From contig JAHEGB010000008.1 in the NCBI GenBank assembly GCA_024645175.1, positions 1-49,260 of the forward strand: a stretch of 49,260 nt of DNA, written 5' to 3'. Positions 31,718-39,420 of this stretch are shown in pieces; position 1 is the first letter of the stretch, and every line of letters starts with the position of its first letter. Made by a program: the position numbers and the translations under genes. A model generated the notes under the pieces. That model was not told the origin of the DNA and made no database searches. It worked only from the letters and a program-made list of their open reading frames with translations. The DNA is from Microbacteriaceae bacterium (lineage in GTDB: Bacteria > Actinomycetota > Actinomycetes > Actinomycetales > Microbacteriaceae).

Positions 31718-34700
31718 TAGACCGAAAAGTACTTTGCTTCTGGGTGATGAAGAATCATCGCGTCAGTTGACTGCTCTGGGTGCAGTTGCAGTTCTTCTGA
31801 AAGCTCGACCCCAATGCGACCAGGCTGCAGCAGTTCGACGAGTTTGATTCGATCTTCGAGTTCGGGGCATGCAGGGTAACCAAAGCTATAGCGAGCACCG
31901 CGATATTCGAGTTTGAATAGGCCATCGACATCGCTCGGGTCTTCGCCAGAGAATCCGAGTTCTGATCGAATTCTCGAGTGCCAAAATTCGGCAAGTGCTT
32001 CGGTTAGTTGAACCGAGAGCCCGTGAAGTTCTAGGTAGTCGCGATACTGGTTGTTTTTGTATAGACGATTTGCTTCTTCGGCAATCTTTGAGCCCATAGT
32101 CACTAACTGGAATGGCAAGACGTCGACTTCAGCGGTTTCGCGGTTCTTTATGAAATCGCTAAGGCAAAGGTGTCTGTCGCGGGCCTGTCTCGGAAACTTA
32201 AAGCGCATGCGTTCGGTTCCGGCAGGCTCGCCAGAACCGCCATCGGTTGCGCCATCGGCACCGTGATGCAAGACAACGGTGTCATTGCCGTCGCTCACTG
32301 CCGGAAAGTAACCGTAAACGACGCTGGCCTCGAGCAGGTTCTCGGTTTGCAATCTATCTAGCCAGTAGCGCAATCTTGGGCGCCCTTCGGTTTCGACAAG
32401 CTCTTCGTAGCTGGCTCCGTCTTCGCCACGGCCCGGCTTTAGACCCCACTGCCCCATGAATGTGGCACGTTCGTCAAGAAACGAGGCGTAGTCGCGCAGG
32501 GCTATGCCCTTTACGACGCGGGTTCCCCAGAATGGTGGAGTCGGCACGAGATTGTCGCTTGCTACATCGCTGCGATTAGGAACCTGGTCTGGCTCGGTTC
32601 TGACCAGCAGGCTGTGTGCAGGCACTACTCGCTTTTTTAGAGCCGGCAGAGTAACCGAAGCATCGCCGCGCTTGATCTTGACGAGTGCATCCATGAGTTT
32701 TAGACCCTCGAAGGCATCGCGGGCATAGCGCACTTCACCTTCGTAGATTTCGGCAAGATCTTGCTCGACAAACGCACGGGTCAGGGCTGCACCACCAAGG
32801 ATGACCGGCCAGCGGCTTGCGACACCGCGCTGGTTCATCTCTTCGAGGTTCTCTTTCATGATTTGCGTTGACTTGACCAACAAGCCACTCATGCCGATAA
32901 CGTCGACGTTGTTCTCTTCGGCAGCCTTCAAGATGTCATTGATTGGCTGCTTGATGCCGATGTTGACTGTTTCGAAGCCGTTGTTGCTCAGAATGATGTC
33001 GACCAGATTCTTGCCAATGTCATGCACGTCGCCGCGAACGGTTGCAAGCAAAATGCGACCCTTGCCGCTGTCGTCTGACTTTTCGATGTGCGGTTCTAGG
33101 TGTGCAACCGCGGCCTTCATGACCTCAGCAGATTGCAAAACGAAAGGAAGCTGCATTTCGCCCTTGCCAAACAACTCACCAACAATCTGCATGCCTTTCA
33201 GCAAGTTCTGATTGATGATTTCGAGAGCAGATTTGCCAATTGCCAATGCCTCGTCAAGATCTGCTTCGAGGCCCTTCTTCTCGCCGTCAATGATTCGGCG
33301 CTCGAGGCGCTCTTCGAGTGGCAGAGCAGCAAGTTCGGCCGCGCGAGATTGCTTTGCGGTCGCCGTATCGACGCCCGCAAACACATCAAGATAATTTGTT
33401 AGCGGGTCATAGGCGACGTTTCCGTCAGAGTCATATTCGCGCTTGTCATAAATAAGCTCGAGAGCTGCCTTTAGTTGGTGCTCGGCGATCTGGTTTAGAG
33501 GCATGATTCGCGCGGCGTGAACGATTGCAGAGGTCAGGCCAACCTGAACGCATTCGTGCAAGAAAACTGAGTTCAGAACGTGTCGAGCTGCCGGTGAAAG
33601 ACCGAAAGAAATGTTTGAAATGCCGAGTGTGGTCTGCACTCCCGGATAAGCCTCATTGATTCTTCGAATAGCTTCGATGGTTTCGATTCCGTCGCGTCGG
33701 GTCTCATCTTGACCGGTTGCAATCGGAAAGGTTAGCGCGTCTACGGTTATGTCGCTTAGTCGCATGTGCCAGTTGTTGGTCAGGTCTTCAATCAATCGTG
33801 CTGCGATAGCGAATTTGGTTTCTGCCGTGCGTGCCTGACCCTGTTCGTCAATGGTTAGCGCGACGACCGCCGCCCCGTGCTCTTTGACCAAAGGCATGAT
33901 TCGGGCGAACCTAGAGGTTGGGCCGTCGCCGTCTTCGTAGTTGACCGAGTTGATCATCGCTCGACCGCCCAGGCTCTCGAGCCCAGCCTCGAGCACAGCC
34001 GGCTCGGTTGAGTCGAGAACTAGCGGCAAGGTGGTCGCTGTCGCAAGGCGGCTAACCAGTTCACGAGCATCTCTGACCCCGTCGCGGCCAACATAGTCAA
34101 CGCAGACGTCTAAGAAGTGCGCGCCTTCGCGGGTTTGCGACCGAGCGATTTCGATGCACTCATCCCAGTTTTCTTCGAGCATTGCCTCTTTGAAGGCCTT
34201 CGAACCGTTGGCGTTCGTTCGCTCACCGATAGAAAGGTAAGTCATGGTTTGATCGAACGGCTGGTGCTGATATAGCGAGGCAAGACCTGGTTCGTCAGTA
34301 ACTGTGCGCTGCTTTAGCTCTTGACCAGAAACCAACATCGCAAGTTCTTCGATGTGCGCCGGAGTGGTTCCGCAGCAACCGCCGACAAGGCCGATGGCAT
34401 ATTCGCGAACGAACTGCGCGTGCGCTGCCGAGAGCTCGATTGGTGTCAATGGGTAATGCGCACCGTGCGGGCCTAACACCGGAAGGCCGGCGTTAGGCAT
34501 GCAGACGATTGGCAATTGCGAATATTTCGACAAATACCTGAGGTGCTCGCTCATTTCGGTCGGCCCGGTTGCGCAGTTGAGGCCGATGCCGTCGACGCCC
34601 AACGCGCTAATGGCCGTGAGCGCCGCACCGATTTCGCTACCGAGCAACATTGTGCCGGTAGTTTCGATCGTTACAGAAGCCAAAATGGCAATCTGCTTGC

Positions 34701-35253
34701 CTGTTTCTTTCATCGCTCGCTTAGCGCCAATGATTGCGCTCTTTGCTTGCAAGAGGTCTTGAACGGTTTCAATCAGAATCGCATCTGCTCCCCCGTCAAT
34801 GAGTCCGCGAGAGGCATCTTGATAGGCATCGCGAAGCACCGAGAATTTTTCGTGGCCGAGCGATGGCAGTTTGGTGCCTGGTCCGAGCGAGCCGAGCACC
34901 CAGCGAGGTTTATCTTCTGTCGAGAAGTCATCGGCAACTTGGCGGGCAATTTCGGCTCCGGCGCGAGCTAATTCGTAGACCCTTTCGACGATTGAATACT
35001 CTGCGAGGTTCGCAAAGTTAGCGCCGAAGGTATTGGTTTCGATTGCCTCTGAACCAGACTTGAGATATTGCGCGTGAATGCTCGAAATCAGTTCGGGACG
35101 GGTGACATTGAGAATCTCGTTGCAGCCCTCGTGACCCTGAAAGTCATCGAGTGTTGGGGCCGCGTCTTGAATCATCGTGCCCATTGCGCCATCGGCTACT
35201 ACAACTCGCGAACGGATTGCATCGAGCAGTGCTTGAGATTGGCTAGTCAACAT
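31717..35253 (-). CDS. metH: cobalamin-dependent methionine synthase
   Basis: 1178-residue multidomain enzyme making methionine from homocysteine and methyl-tetrahydrofolate. Domains in order: homocysteine domain with the zinc pair Cys293/Cys294 in GGCCGTT, pterin-binding domain (from about residue 340), the B12 cap and Rossmann domains with DVHDIGKNLVDII near residue 742 (the His replaces the lower ligand), and the C-terminal SAM reactivation domain ending in YRGARYSFGYPACPELEDR. The frame is open for 66 more residues upstream, but that stretch overlaps metF and has no family similarity. The start at 35253 has a -10 hexamer eight bases before it. Divergent from metF, which makes its methyl donor. 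Confidence 0.95.
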   Translation of the reverse strand: MLTSQSQALLDAIRSRVVVADGAMGTMIQDAAPTLDDFQGHEGCNEILNVTRPELISSIHAQYLKSGSEAIETNTFGANFANLAEYSIVERVYELARAGAEIARQVADDFSTEDKPRWVLGSLGPGTKLPSLGHEKFSVLRDAYQDASRGLIDGGADAILIETVQDLLQAKSAIIGAKRAMKETGKQIAILASVTIETTGTMLLGSEIGAALTAISALGVDGIGLNCATGPTEMSEHLRYLSKYSQLPIVCMPNAGLPVLGPHGAHYPLTPIELSAAHAQFVREYAIGLVGGCCGTTPAHIEELAMLVSGQELKQRTVTDEPGLASLYQHQPFDQTMTYLSIGERTNANGSKAFKEAMLEENWDECIEIARSQTREGAHFLDVCVDYVGRDGVRDARELVSRLATATTLPLVLDSTEPAVLEAGLESLGGRAMINSVNYEDGDGPTSRFARIMPLVKEHGAAVVALTIDEQGQARTAETKFAIAARLIEDLTNNWHMRLSDITVDALTFPIATGQDETRRDGIETIEAIRRINEAYPGVQTTLGISNISFGLSPAARHVLNSVFLHECVQVGLTSAIVHAARIMPLNQIAEHQLKAALELIYDKREYDSDGNVAYDPLTNYLDVFAGVDTATAKQSRAAELAALPLEERLERRIIDGEKKGLEADLDEALAIGKSALEIINQNLLKGMQIVGELFGKGEMQLPFVLQSAEVMKAAVAHLEPHIEKSDDSGKGRILLATVRGDVHDIGKNLVDIILSNNGFETVNIGIKQPINDILKAAEENNVDVIGMSGLLVKSTQIMKENLEEMNQRGVASRWPVILGGAALTRAFVEQDLAEIYEGEVRYARDAFEGLKLMDALVKIKRGDASVTLPALKKRVVPAHSLLVRTEPDQVPNRSDVASDNLVPTPPFWGTRVVKGIALRDYASFLDERATFMGQWGLKPGRGEDGASYEELVETEGRPRLRYWLDRLQTENLLEASVVYGYFPAVSDGNDTVVLHHGADGATDGGSGEPAGTERMRFKFPRQARDRHLCLSDFIKNRETAEVDVLPFQLVTMGSKIAEEANRLYKNNQYRDYLELHGLSVQLTEALAEFWHSRIRSELGFSGEDPSDVDGLFKLEYRGARYSFGYPACPELEDRIKLVELLQPGRIGVELSEELQLHPEQSTDAMILHHPEAKYFSV

Positions 35254-35261
35254 TGGAAACA

Positions 35262-35267
35262 ATTCTA
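35262..35267 (-). promoter_or_regulatory. -10 box TAGAAT, predicted leaderless start of metH
   Basis: On the minus strand TAGAAT ends eight bases before the ATG at 35253. There is no room for a leader, so a cobalamin or SAM riboswitch is excluded. Confidence 0.55.
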
Positions 35268-35285
35268 CCTTTTGAGTTCTGCGCT

Positions 35286-35291
35286 TAAAAT
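35286..35291 (+). promoter_or_regulatory. -10 box TAAAAT, predicted leaderless start of metF
   Basis: TAAAAT ends six bases before the ATG at 35298. It lies 18 bases from the opposing metH box in a 44-base divergent gap. Confidence 0.6.
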
Positions 35292-35297
35292 AGATGA

Positions 35298-36197
35298 ATG
35301 TCGGCCATCCGTGAAGATCTGAGCTCAACCCCAAAATCTGTGGTTGATGCAATCGACCGACGAGCGTCAACCGGGCAAAAGACTCTGTCATTCGAATTCT
35401 TTCCGCCAAAAGATCAAGATGCCGAGGCTTCTCTCTGGCGAAATTACTCAAAGTTGCTCGAGGTAGCGCCAGATTTTGTCTCGGTCACCTATGGGGCCGG
35501 TGGATCGAACCGTGAGACTTCTCTCGCAGTCGTCGACCGCATGGCACGTGACGTTTTCACTATCGGTCACCTAACCTGCGTGGGCTCGACCTTTAGCGGT
35601 TCGCGTGAAATCATCAAGCACTTCGAGCAGGCCGGAGTTGGCTCGATTCTTGCCCTTCGCGGAGATTCACCTAGAGACCAACCCGATGCCTTAGAAAAGG
35701 GCGAACTAAAGACCGCAATTGAACTTGTCGAACTCGTTCGAGGTGAAAGCAGTCTAGAAGTCGGTGTCGCGGCGTTTCCTGAGAAGCATCCAGAGTCTCC
35801 ATCGCTGCAGCACGACGCACAGGTTCTGAGTTTGAAGCAAAATGCTGGTGCGAGCTATGCCATGACCCAATTGTTCTTCTCGGTCGATGCCTACCTAGAA
35901 ATTCAAGCAAAGGCGATCGCGGCTGGCACTACTCTGCCGATTATTCCTGGCGTTATGCCGATATCAAACGCGGCAAAAGTTTTGCGCATGGCAGAGATGA
36001 GCGGCGCAGCCGTTCCGGCCGATCTGCTCCGAAGATTGCAAAACGCAGACGAAGACGAGGCTCGTGTGATTGGCATGGATTACACCTTGCAGTTTGCAAA
36101 CGACTTGCTCGCCGCCGGCGCTCCGGGCTTGCACATTTTTACTCTCAACTTTTCGAAGGCTGCCATTGAAGTAGCCAAGGGCTGCGGCCTGGCCTAA
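35298..36197 (+). CDS. metF: methylenetetrahydrofolate reductase
   Basis: 299-residue FAD-dependent TIM-barrel enzyme that reduces 5,10-methylene- to 5-methyl-tetrahydrofolate, the substrate of MetH next door. The N-terminal FEFFPPKDQDAEASLW motif, SVTYGAGGSNRE, ILALRGDSPRDQPDA (FAD contact), FLEVGVAAFPEKHPES and QLFFSVDAY are family motifs. The start has no Shine-Dalgarno sequence but a -10 box at leaderless spacing. The metH/metF divergent pair suggests joint control of the methyl cycle through the shared gap. Confidence 0.94.
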   Translation: MSAIREDLSSTPKSVVDAIDRRASTGQKTLSFEFFPPKDQDAEASLWRNYSKLLEVAPDFVSVTYGAGGSNRETSLAVVDRMARDVFTIGHLTCVGSTFSGSREIIKHFEQAGVGSILALRGDSPRDQPDALEKGELKTAIELVELVRGESSLEVGVAAFPEKHPESPSLQHDAQVLSLKQNAGASYAMTQLFFSVDAYLEIQAKAIAAGTTLPIIPGVMPISNAAKVLRMAEMSGAAVPADLLRRLQNADEDEARVIGMDYTLQFANDLLAAGAPGLHIFTLNFSKAAIEVAKGCGLA

Positions 36198-36237
36198 CAC
36201 ACAGGCCGATCTGGCGAGCTTTGTCGCAGCCTAGGCA

Positions 36238-36243
36238 TAGCCT
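36238..36243 (+). promoter_or_regulatory. -10 box TAGCCT, predicted leaderless start of the exonuclease gene
   Basis: TAGCCT is followed by six bases and the GTG at 36250. Confidence 0.45.
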
Positions 36244-36249
36244 GTTCTA

Positions 36250-36957
36250 GTGAATTCTCAAGCGCTGCCCGAGTGGGCCAACCGAATTGCCGTCTTTGAC
36301 ACCGAAACCACAGGTCTTGATCTAAAGACTTCGAGAATCGTTACGGCGACAATCGTTGAATTAGATGCAGACGGCAATGTTGTCGTCGATCGGCCCGAGT
36401 GGTTGGCCGACCCAGAGATCGAGATTCCTGAGGTTGCCAGCAATGTGCATGGCATAACTACCGAGATGGCTCGTGCTGAAGGGCGCAACTACAAAGAGGT
36501 AATTTCTGAGATTCTCGATGTGATGCGCGATTGCTTTGCCCGCGGCATTCCGGTCGTTGCATACAACGCCCCATATGACTTCACAATTCTTTATCATCAG
36601 GCCGTCGCACTAGGTCTTGAGCCAATTTCAGAACCAATGCCGGTGTTTGACCCACTTGTTGTTGACAAAACCTTTGACAAGTTCAGAAAAGGCAAACGCA
36701 AACTAGAAATTGTTGCCGAGTTCTATCAGGTTGCGCTTGACGATGCCCACAACTCAAAGGCCGATGCAATTGCTGCCGGCCGAGTTGGACTGGCAATAAT
36801 GAAGGCCCATGTCGACAAACTGCCAGCCTCTGCCGGTGAGTTGCACAACTCGCAAATTGGTTGGGCGAAAGAAATCGACGAAAGCTTTGCAAAATGGATG
36901 ATCAACAACGTCGATAAAAATTTCAAGGCGAGCCCCGGCTGGCCGATCAAACAATAA
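36250..36957 (+). CDS. DnaQ-like 3'-5' exonuclease (DEDDh)
   Basis: 235-residue exonuclease domain protein. Exo I is FDTETTGLD near residues 15-23, Exo II is YNAPYDFTIL near residue 101, and Exo III DDAHNSKADAIAAGRVG near residue 165 carries the catalytic His of the DEDDh type. It is close in form to the proofreading epsilon subunit or to stand-alone DnaQ-family nucleases; without a polymerase-binding motif I leave it generic. The start is GTG with a leaderless -10 box. A strong terminator follows its stop. Confidence 0.88.
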   Translation: MNSQALPEWANRIAVFDTETTGLDLKTSRIVTATIVELDADGNVVVDRPEWLADPEIEIPEVASNVHGITTEMARAEGRNYKEVISEILDVMRDCFARGIPVVAYNAPYDFTILYHQAVALGLEPISEPMPVFDPLVVDKTFDKFRKGKRKLEIVAEFYQVALDDAHNSKADAIAAGRVGLAIMKAHVDKLPASAGELHNSQIGWAKEIDESFAKWMINNVDKNFKASPGWPIKQ

Positions 36958-36973
36958 ACCCACGCTTAAATAG

Positions 36974-37001
36974 AAAATCCCCGACTCGCGTCGGGGATTT
37001 T
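36974..37001. terminator. bidirectional terminator between the exonuclease and rpmE2 genes
   Basis: A perfect 12-bp stem AAAATCCCCGAC/GTCGGGGATTTT with loop TCGC is followed by TTCTTTTT on the plus strand. The A-run on the left arm gives a U-run on the minus strand too, so it can stop rpmE2 transcripts. Confidence 0.9.
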
Positions 37002-37011
37002 TCTTTTTAGT

Positions 37012-37260
37012 TTATGAGAAGTTCTTGTAACGTGCGTTGAAGCGCTCGACACGGCCGGCGGCATCCATGATGCGCTGCTTACCGGTGTAGAACGGGTGCG
37101 ACTGAGAAGAGATTTCAACGTCGAAGACTGGGTAGGTGTTGCCGTCTTCCCACTCAATGGTCTTGGTGCTAGTGACGGTTGAGCGAGTCAAGAACGAAAC
37201 ACCAGAAGCTAGATCGCGAAAAACGATTGCTTCGTACTTTGGGTGAATGTCAGCCTTCAT
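37012..37260 (-). CDS. rpmE2: 50S ribosomal protein L31 type B
   Basis: 82-residue ribosomal protein of the zinc-free (C-) L31 type: it keeps [40 protein letters not shown] and the final RYKNF but contains no Cys. Type B forms often replace the zinc-binding L31 under zinc limitation. The frame extends 37 codons upstream with a signal-peptide-like look, but the ATG at 37260 has the AAGGAAG site six bases before it and the family N-terminus. No clear Zur-box is visible upstream; a GGTGC/GCACC hairpin (37312-37325) lies in the leader. Confidence 0.93.
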   Translation of the reverse strand: MKADIHPKYEAIVFRDLASGVSFLTRSTVTSTKTIEWEDGNTYPVFDVEISSQSHPFYTGKQRIMDAAGRVERFNARYKNFS

Positions 37261-37331
37261 GCGAAACTTCCTTGATAAATCGAAAGATTGGGTCCAGGTA
37301 TTTGGATGCGGTGCAACAGCACCAAGGGACA

Positions 37332-37337
37332 AGCATA
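37332..37337 (-). promoter_or_regulatory. candidate -10 box (TATGCT) for rpmE2
   Basis: On the minus strand TATGCT lies 71 bases before the ATG, giving a leader of about 65 bases with a small GGTGC-TGTT-GCACC hairpin. This is the longest leader in the window, but the call is weak. Confidence 0.35.
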
Positions 37338-37387
37338 ACAAAGCAAATAGCCCAATGCCAGCACTTTTCACTTAGAAATTGGGCCAT

Positions 37388-38173
37388 TTAGTGGCTAAAT
37401 CGAGCCCTGTAGCGCCCGTCTGTGAAATCGACTGCCAACCGAATGCCAAAGGCTTCGCTCAACTTGTCGCTTGTCAAAGTCGACCGAATCTCGCCCGCGG
37501 CATAGACCTGACCTTGGCTAAGCACAATTGCGTGGGTGAAACCTGCTGGAATCTCCTCGAGATGGTGGGTCACCATGACCATTGCTGGGGCCGCTGGCTC
37601 TGATGCATAAGCGCCGATAACCGAGATGGTCTGTTCACGGGCTGCTAGGTCGAGGCTTGCCACCGGTTCGTCGAGCAATAGAAGTTCAGGGTCTGGCATG
37701 ACTGAGCGTGCAATTTGAGCGCGTTTGCGTTCGCCATCGCTCAGGGTTCCGAAGGCACGATCTGCATATTCGGCAAGGTGCCACTCGTTCAAGACTCGGT
37801 GAGCTCGACGCACGTCGATGTCGTCGTATTGCTCATTCCAACGCCCAGTGACGGCATAACTCGCAGTCATTACTGAATTAAGAACGGTTTCTGAGTTTGG
37901 AATGTGGCTTGAAAGTGCGTTTGACGCAAAGCCGATGCGAGTGCGCAATTCGAAGACATTGACCTCGCCAAGAGTTTGGCCAAGAACCTTTGCTGTGCCA
38001 GAACTTGGCTGAATCTGAGCTGCTGCAACGCGAAGAAGTGTGGTTTTTCCGGCACCGTTTGCACCGATGATCACCCAGCGCTGGTCAGATTCGACCTGCC
38101 AGTCGATATTGTTGATGATTGGCTTTTTGTCGCGAAGAACGGTGACGTTGTTGAAATCGAGAACGCGAGACAT
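37388..38173 (-). CDS. ABC transporter ATP-binding protein (YlmA/ModF-like)
   Basis: 261-residue single ABC ATPase domain. Walker A is IGANGAGKTTLL near residues 35-46, the signature is LSDGERKRAQIARS (SDGE in place of the usual SGGQ), and Walker B is LLLLDEPVASLD. The H-loop follows in MVMVTHHLEEIP. No permease gene is adjacent. Such lone COG1119 proteins occur next to glgA/glgM in some actinobacteria, but the job is not known. It begins nine bases after the glgM stop. Confidence 0.85.
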   Translation of the reverse strand: MSRVLDFNNVTVLRDKKPIINNIDWQVESDQRWVIIGANGAGKTTLLRVAAAQIQPSSGTAKVLGQTLGEVNVFELRTRIGFASNALSSHIPNSETVLNSVMTASYAVTGRWNEQYDDIDVRRAHRVLNEWHLAEYADRAFGTLSDGERKRAQIARSVMPDPELLLLDEPVASLDLAAREQTISVIGAYASEPAAPAMVMVTHHLEEIPAGFTHAIVLSQGQVYAAGEIRSTLTSDKLSEAFGIRLAVDFTDGRYRARFSH

Positions 38174-38182
38174 ATTCAGAGC

Positions 38183-39373
38183 CTATTTGAAATTTGCGAT
38201 TGCTCCGCGATACACGCTCAAGGTTTGCTCGGCGATGCTATCCCAGCTGAAGTGGTCTTCTACCCTCTTGCGCGCAGCTAATCCAAATTCGGCGATGTTC
38301 GGGCTCTCGAGCATCTCATTCAGTGCAGCTGCAAAATCGGCGACGAACTTCTTCTCGTCAAGTGGCTTGCCGCTGCCGTCTTGCAACTGCTCGATCTCAA
38401 CCAGCAAGCCAGTCTTGCCATGTGCGACGACCTCTGGAATGCCACCCGTCGCAGTAGCGACTACCGGGGTTCCGCAAGCCATGGCCTCGAGGTTCACTAT
38501 GCCAAGCGGTTCATAGATGCTTGGGCAGGCAAAGACGGTAGCAGCAGAAAGAATCGCAATTAGTTCGACTCGACTTAGGTGTTGCTCGACCCAGACCACA
38601 TTGCTGCGAATCTTTCGAAGTTCGGCGACTAGATCGCTCACATCTTGCAGAATTTGTGGGGTGTCTGGTGCACCCGCGCAGAGCACCAATTGAACATCGC
38701 TTGGCAATTCTCGTGCGGCTTTTAGCAGGTATGGAAGTCCCTTTTGCTGCGTGATGCGGCCCACGAAGACCACGCTGCGCTGATCAGGGTCAATTCCGTG
38801 CGCACGAACCAAGTCTGGGTTGTTTGCTGCCTGAAAAGCTTCGAGGTCGATTCCGTTGTGAACGACAGAAACCTTAGCCGGATCAATTTGTGGATAGGAA
38901 CGCAAGATGTCTGCACGCATGCCAGCGCTAACGGCAATGATTCCCGTCGCTCCCTCATAAGCCGTGCGCTCTATCCAAGATGAAAGGCGGTAACCGCCGC
39001 CAAGCTGTTCTTCTTTCCAGGGGCGCAACGGCTCGAGGCTGTGAGCTGTGATCAGGTGAGGAATGCCATGCAGGCTCGATGCGACCTGACCCGCGAAGTT
39101 GGCATACCAGGTGTGCGAGTGCACAAGGTCAGCGCCTGCGATGTCATTGACCATGGTTAGGTCGGTTGCCATTGTTTGCAATGCCCCGTTGGTTGCGTTG
39201 AAAGACTCTGGGTGACTGTATGAGTGTGTATCAGTTTCATCACGAACCTCGCCAAAGCAGCGAACCTGGACTTCGGTGTGTTTGCGCAGAACTCTCACCA
39301 GTTCAGCCACGTGCACGCCTGCTCCGCCATAGATGAACGGCGGATATTCCTTGGTAATCAGGTCGATTCTCAT
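38183..39373 (-). CDS. glgM: alpha-maltose-1-phosphate synthase / glycogen synthase (GlgM type)
   Basis: 396-residue GT4 glycosyltransferase using ADP-glucose. The N-terminal EYPPFIYGGAGVHVAELVR motif, VFVGRITQQKGLPYLL and the E-x7-E motif SIYEPLGIVNLEAMACG are present. In mycobacteria the gene divergent from glgC encodes GlgM, which makes maltose 1-phosphate for the GlgE pathway; older annotations call it glycogen synthase GlgA. I prefer GlgM from that arrangement. A leaderless -10 box precedes the ATG. It is co-directional with the ABC ATPase gene. Confidence 0.85.
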   Translation of the reverse strand: MRIDLITKEYPPFIYGGAGVHVAELVRVLRKHTEVQVRCFGEVRDETDTHSYSHPESFNATNGALQTMATDLTMVNDIAGADLVHSHTWYANFAGQVASSLHGIPHLITAHSLEPLRPWKEEQLGGGYRLSSWIERTAYEGATGIIAVSAGMRADILRSYPQIDPAKVSVVHNGIDLEAFQAANNPDLVRAHGIDPDQRSVVFVGRITQQKGLPYLLKAARELPSDVQLVLCAGAPDTPQILQDVSDLVAELRKIRSNVVWVEQHLSRVELIAILSAATVFACPSIYEPLGIVNLEAMACGTPVVATATGGIPEVVAHGKTGLLVEIEQLQDGSGKPLDEKKFVADFAAALNEMLESPNIAEFGLAARKRVEDHFSWDSIAEQTLSVYRGAIANFK

Positions 39374-39379
39374 AGCGCA

Positions 39380-39385
39380 ATGCTA
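39380..39385 (-). promoter_or_regulatory. -10 box TAGCAT, predicted leaderless start of glgM
   Basis: On the minus strand TAGCAT ends six bases before the ATG at 39373, within the 47-base divergent gap shared with glgC. Confidence 0.55.
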
Positions 39386-39407
39386 GCGGTGTGTTCGCTT
39401 TGAGCAA

Positions 39408-39413
39408 TAACAT
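39408..39413 (+). promoter_or_regulatory. -10 box TAACAT, predicted leaderless start of glgC
   Basis: TAACAT is followed by seven bases and the ATG at 39421. It supports 39421 over the upstream codon at 39391. Confidence 0.6.
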
Positions 39414-39420
39414 TCTCGGT

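Noticed and set aside
32801-33211. 136-residue plus-strand frame antisense to metH
   Set aside because: It is a shadow of the well-conserved B12 domain and has no start signal.
35254-35451. 66-residue N-terminal extension of metH in the open frame
   Set aside because: It overlaps metF, shows no family similarity, and a -10 hexamer lies just before the start at 35253.
36191-36207. GGCCT/AGGCC hairpin after metF as a terminator
   Set aside because: The stem is five base pairs with a seven-base loop and no T-run.
37261-37371. Signal-peptide-like N-terminal extension of L31
   Set aside because: A ribosomal protein has no signal peptide, and the ATG at 37260 has a good ribosome binding site.
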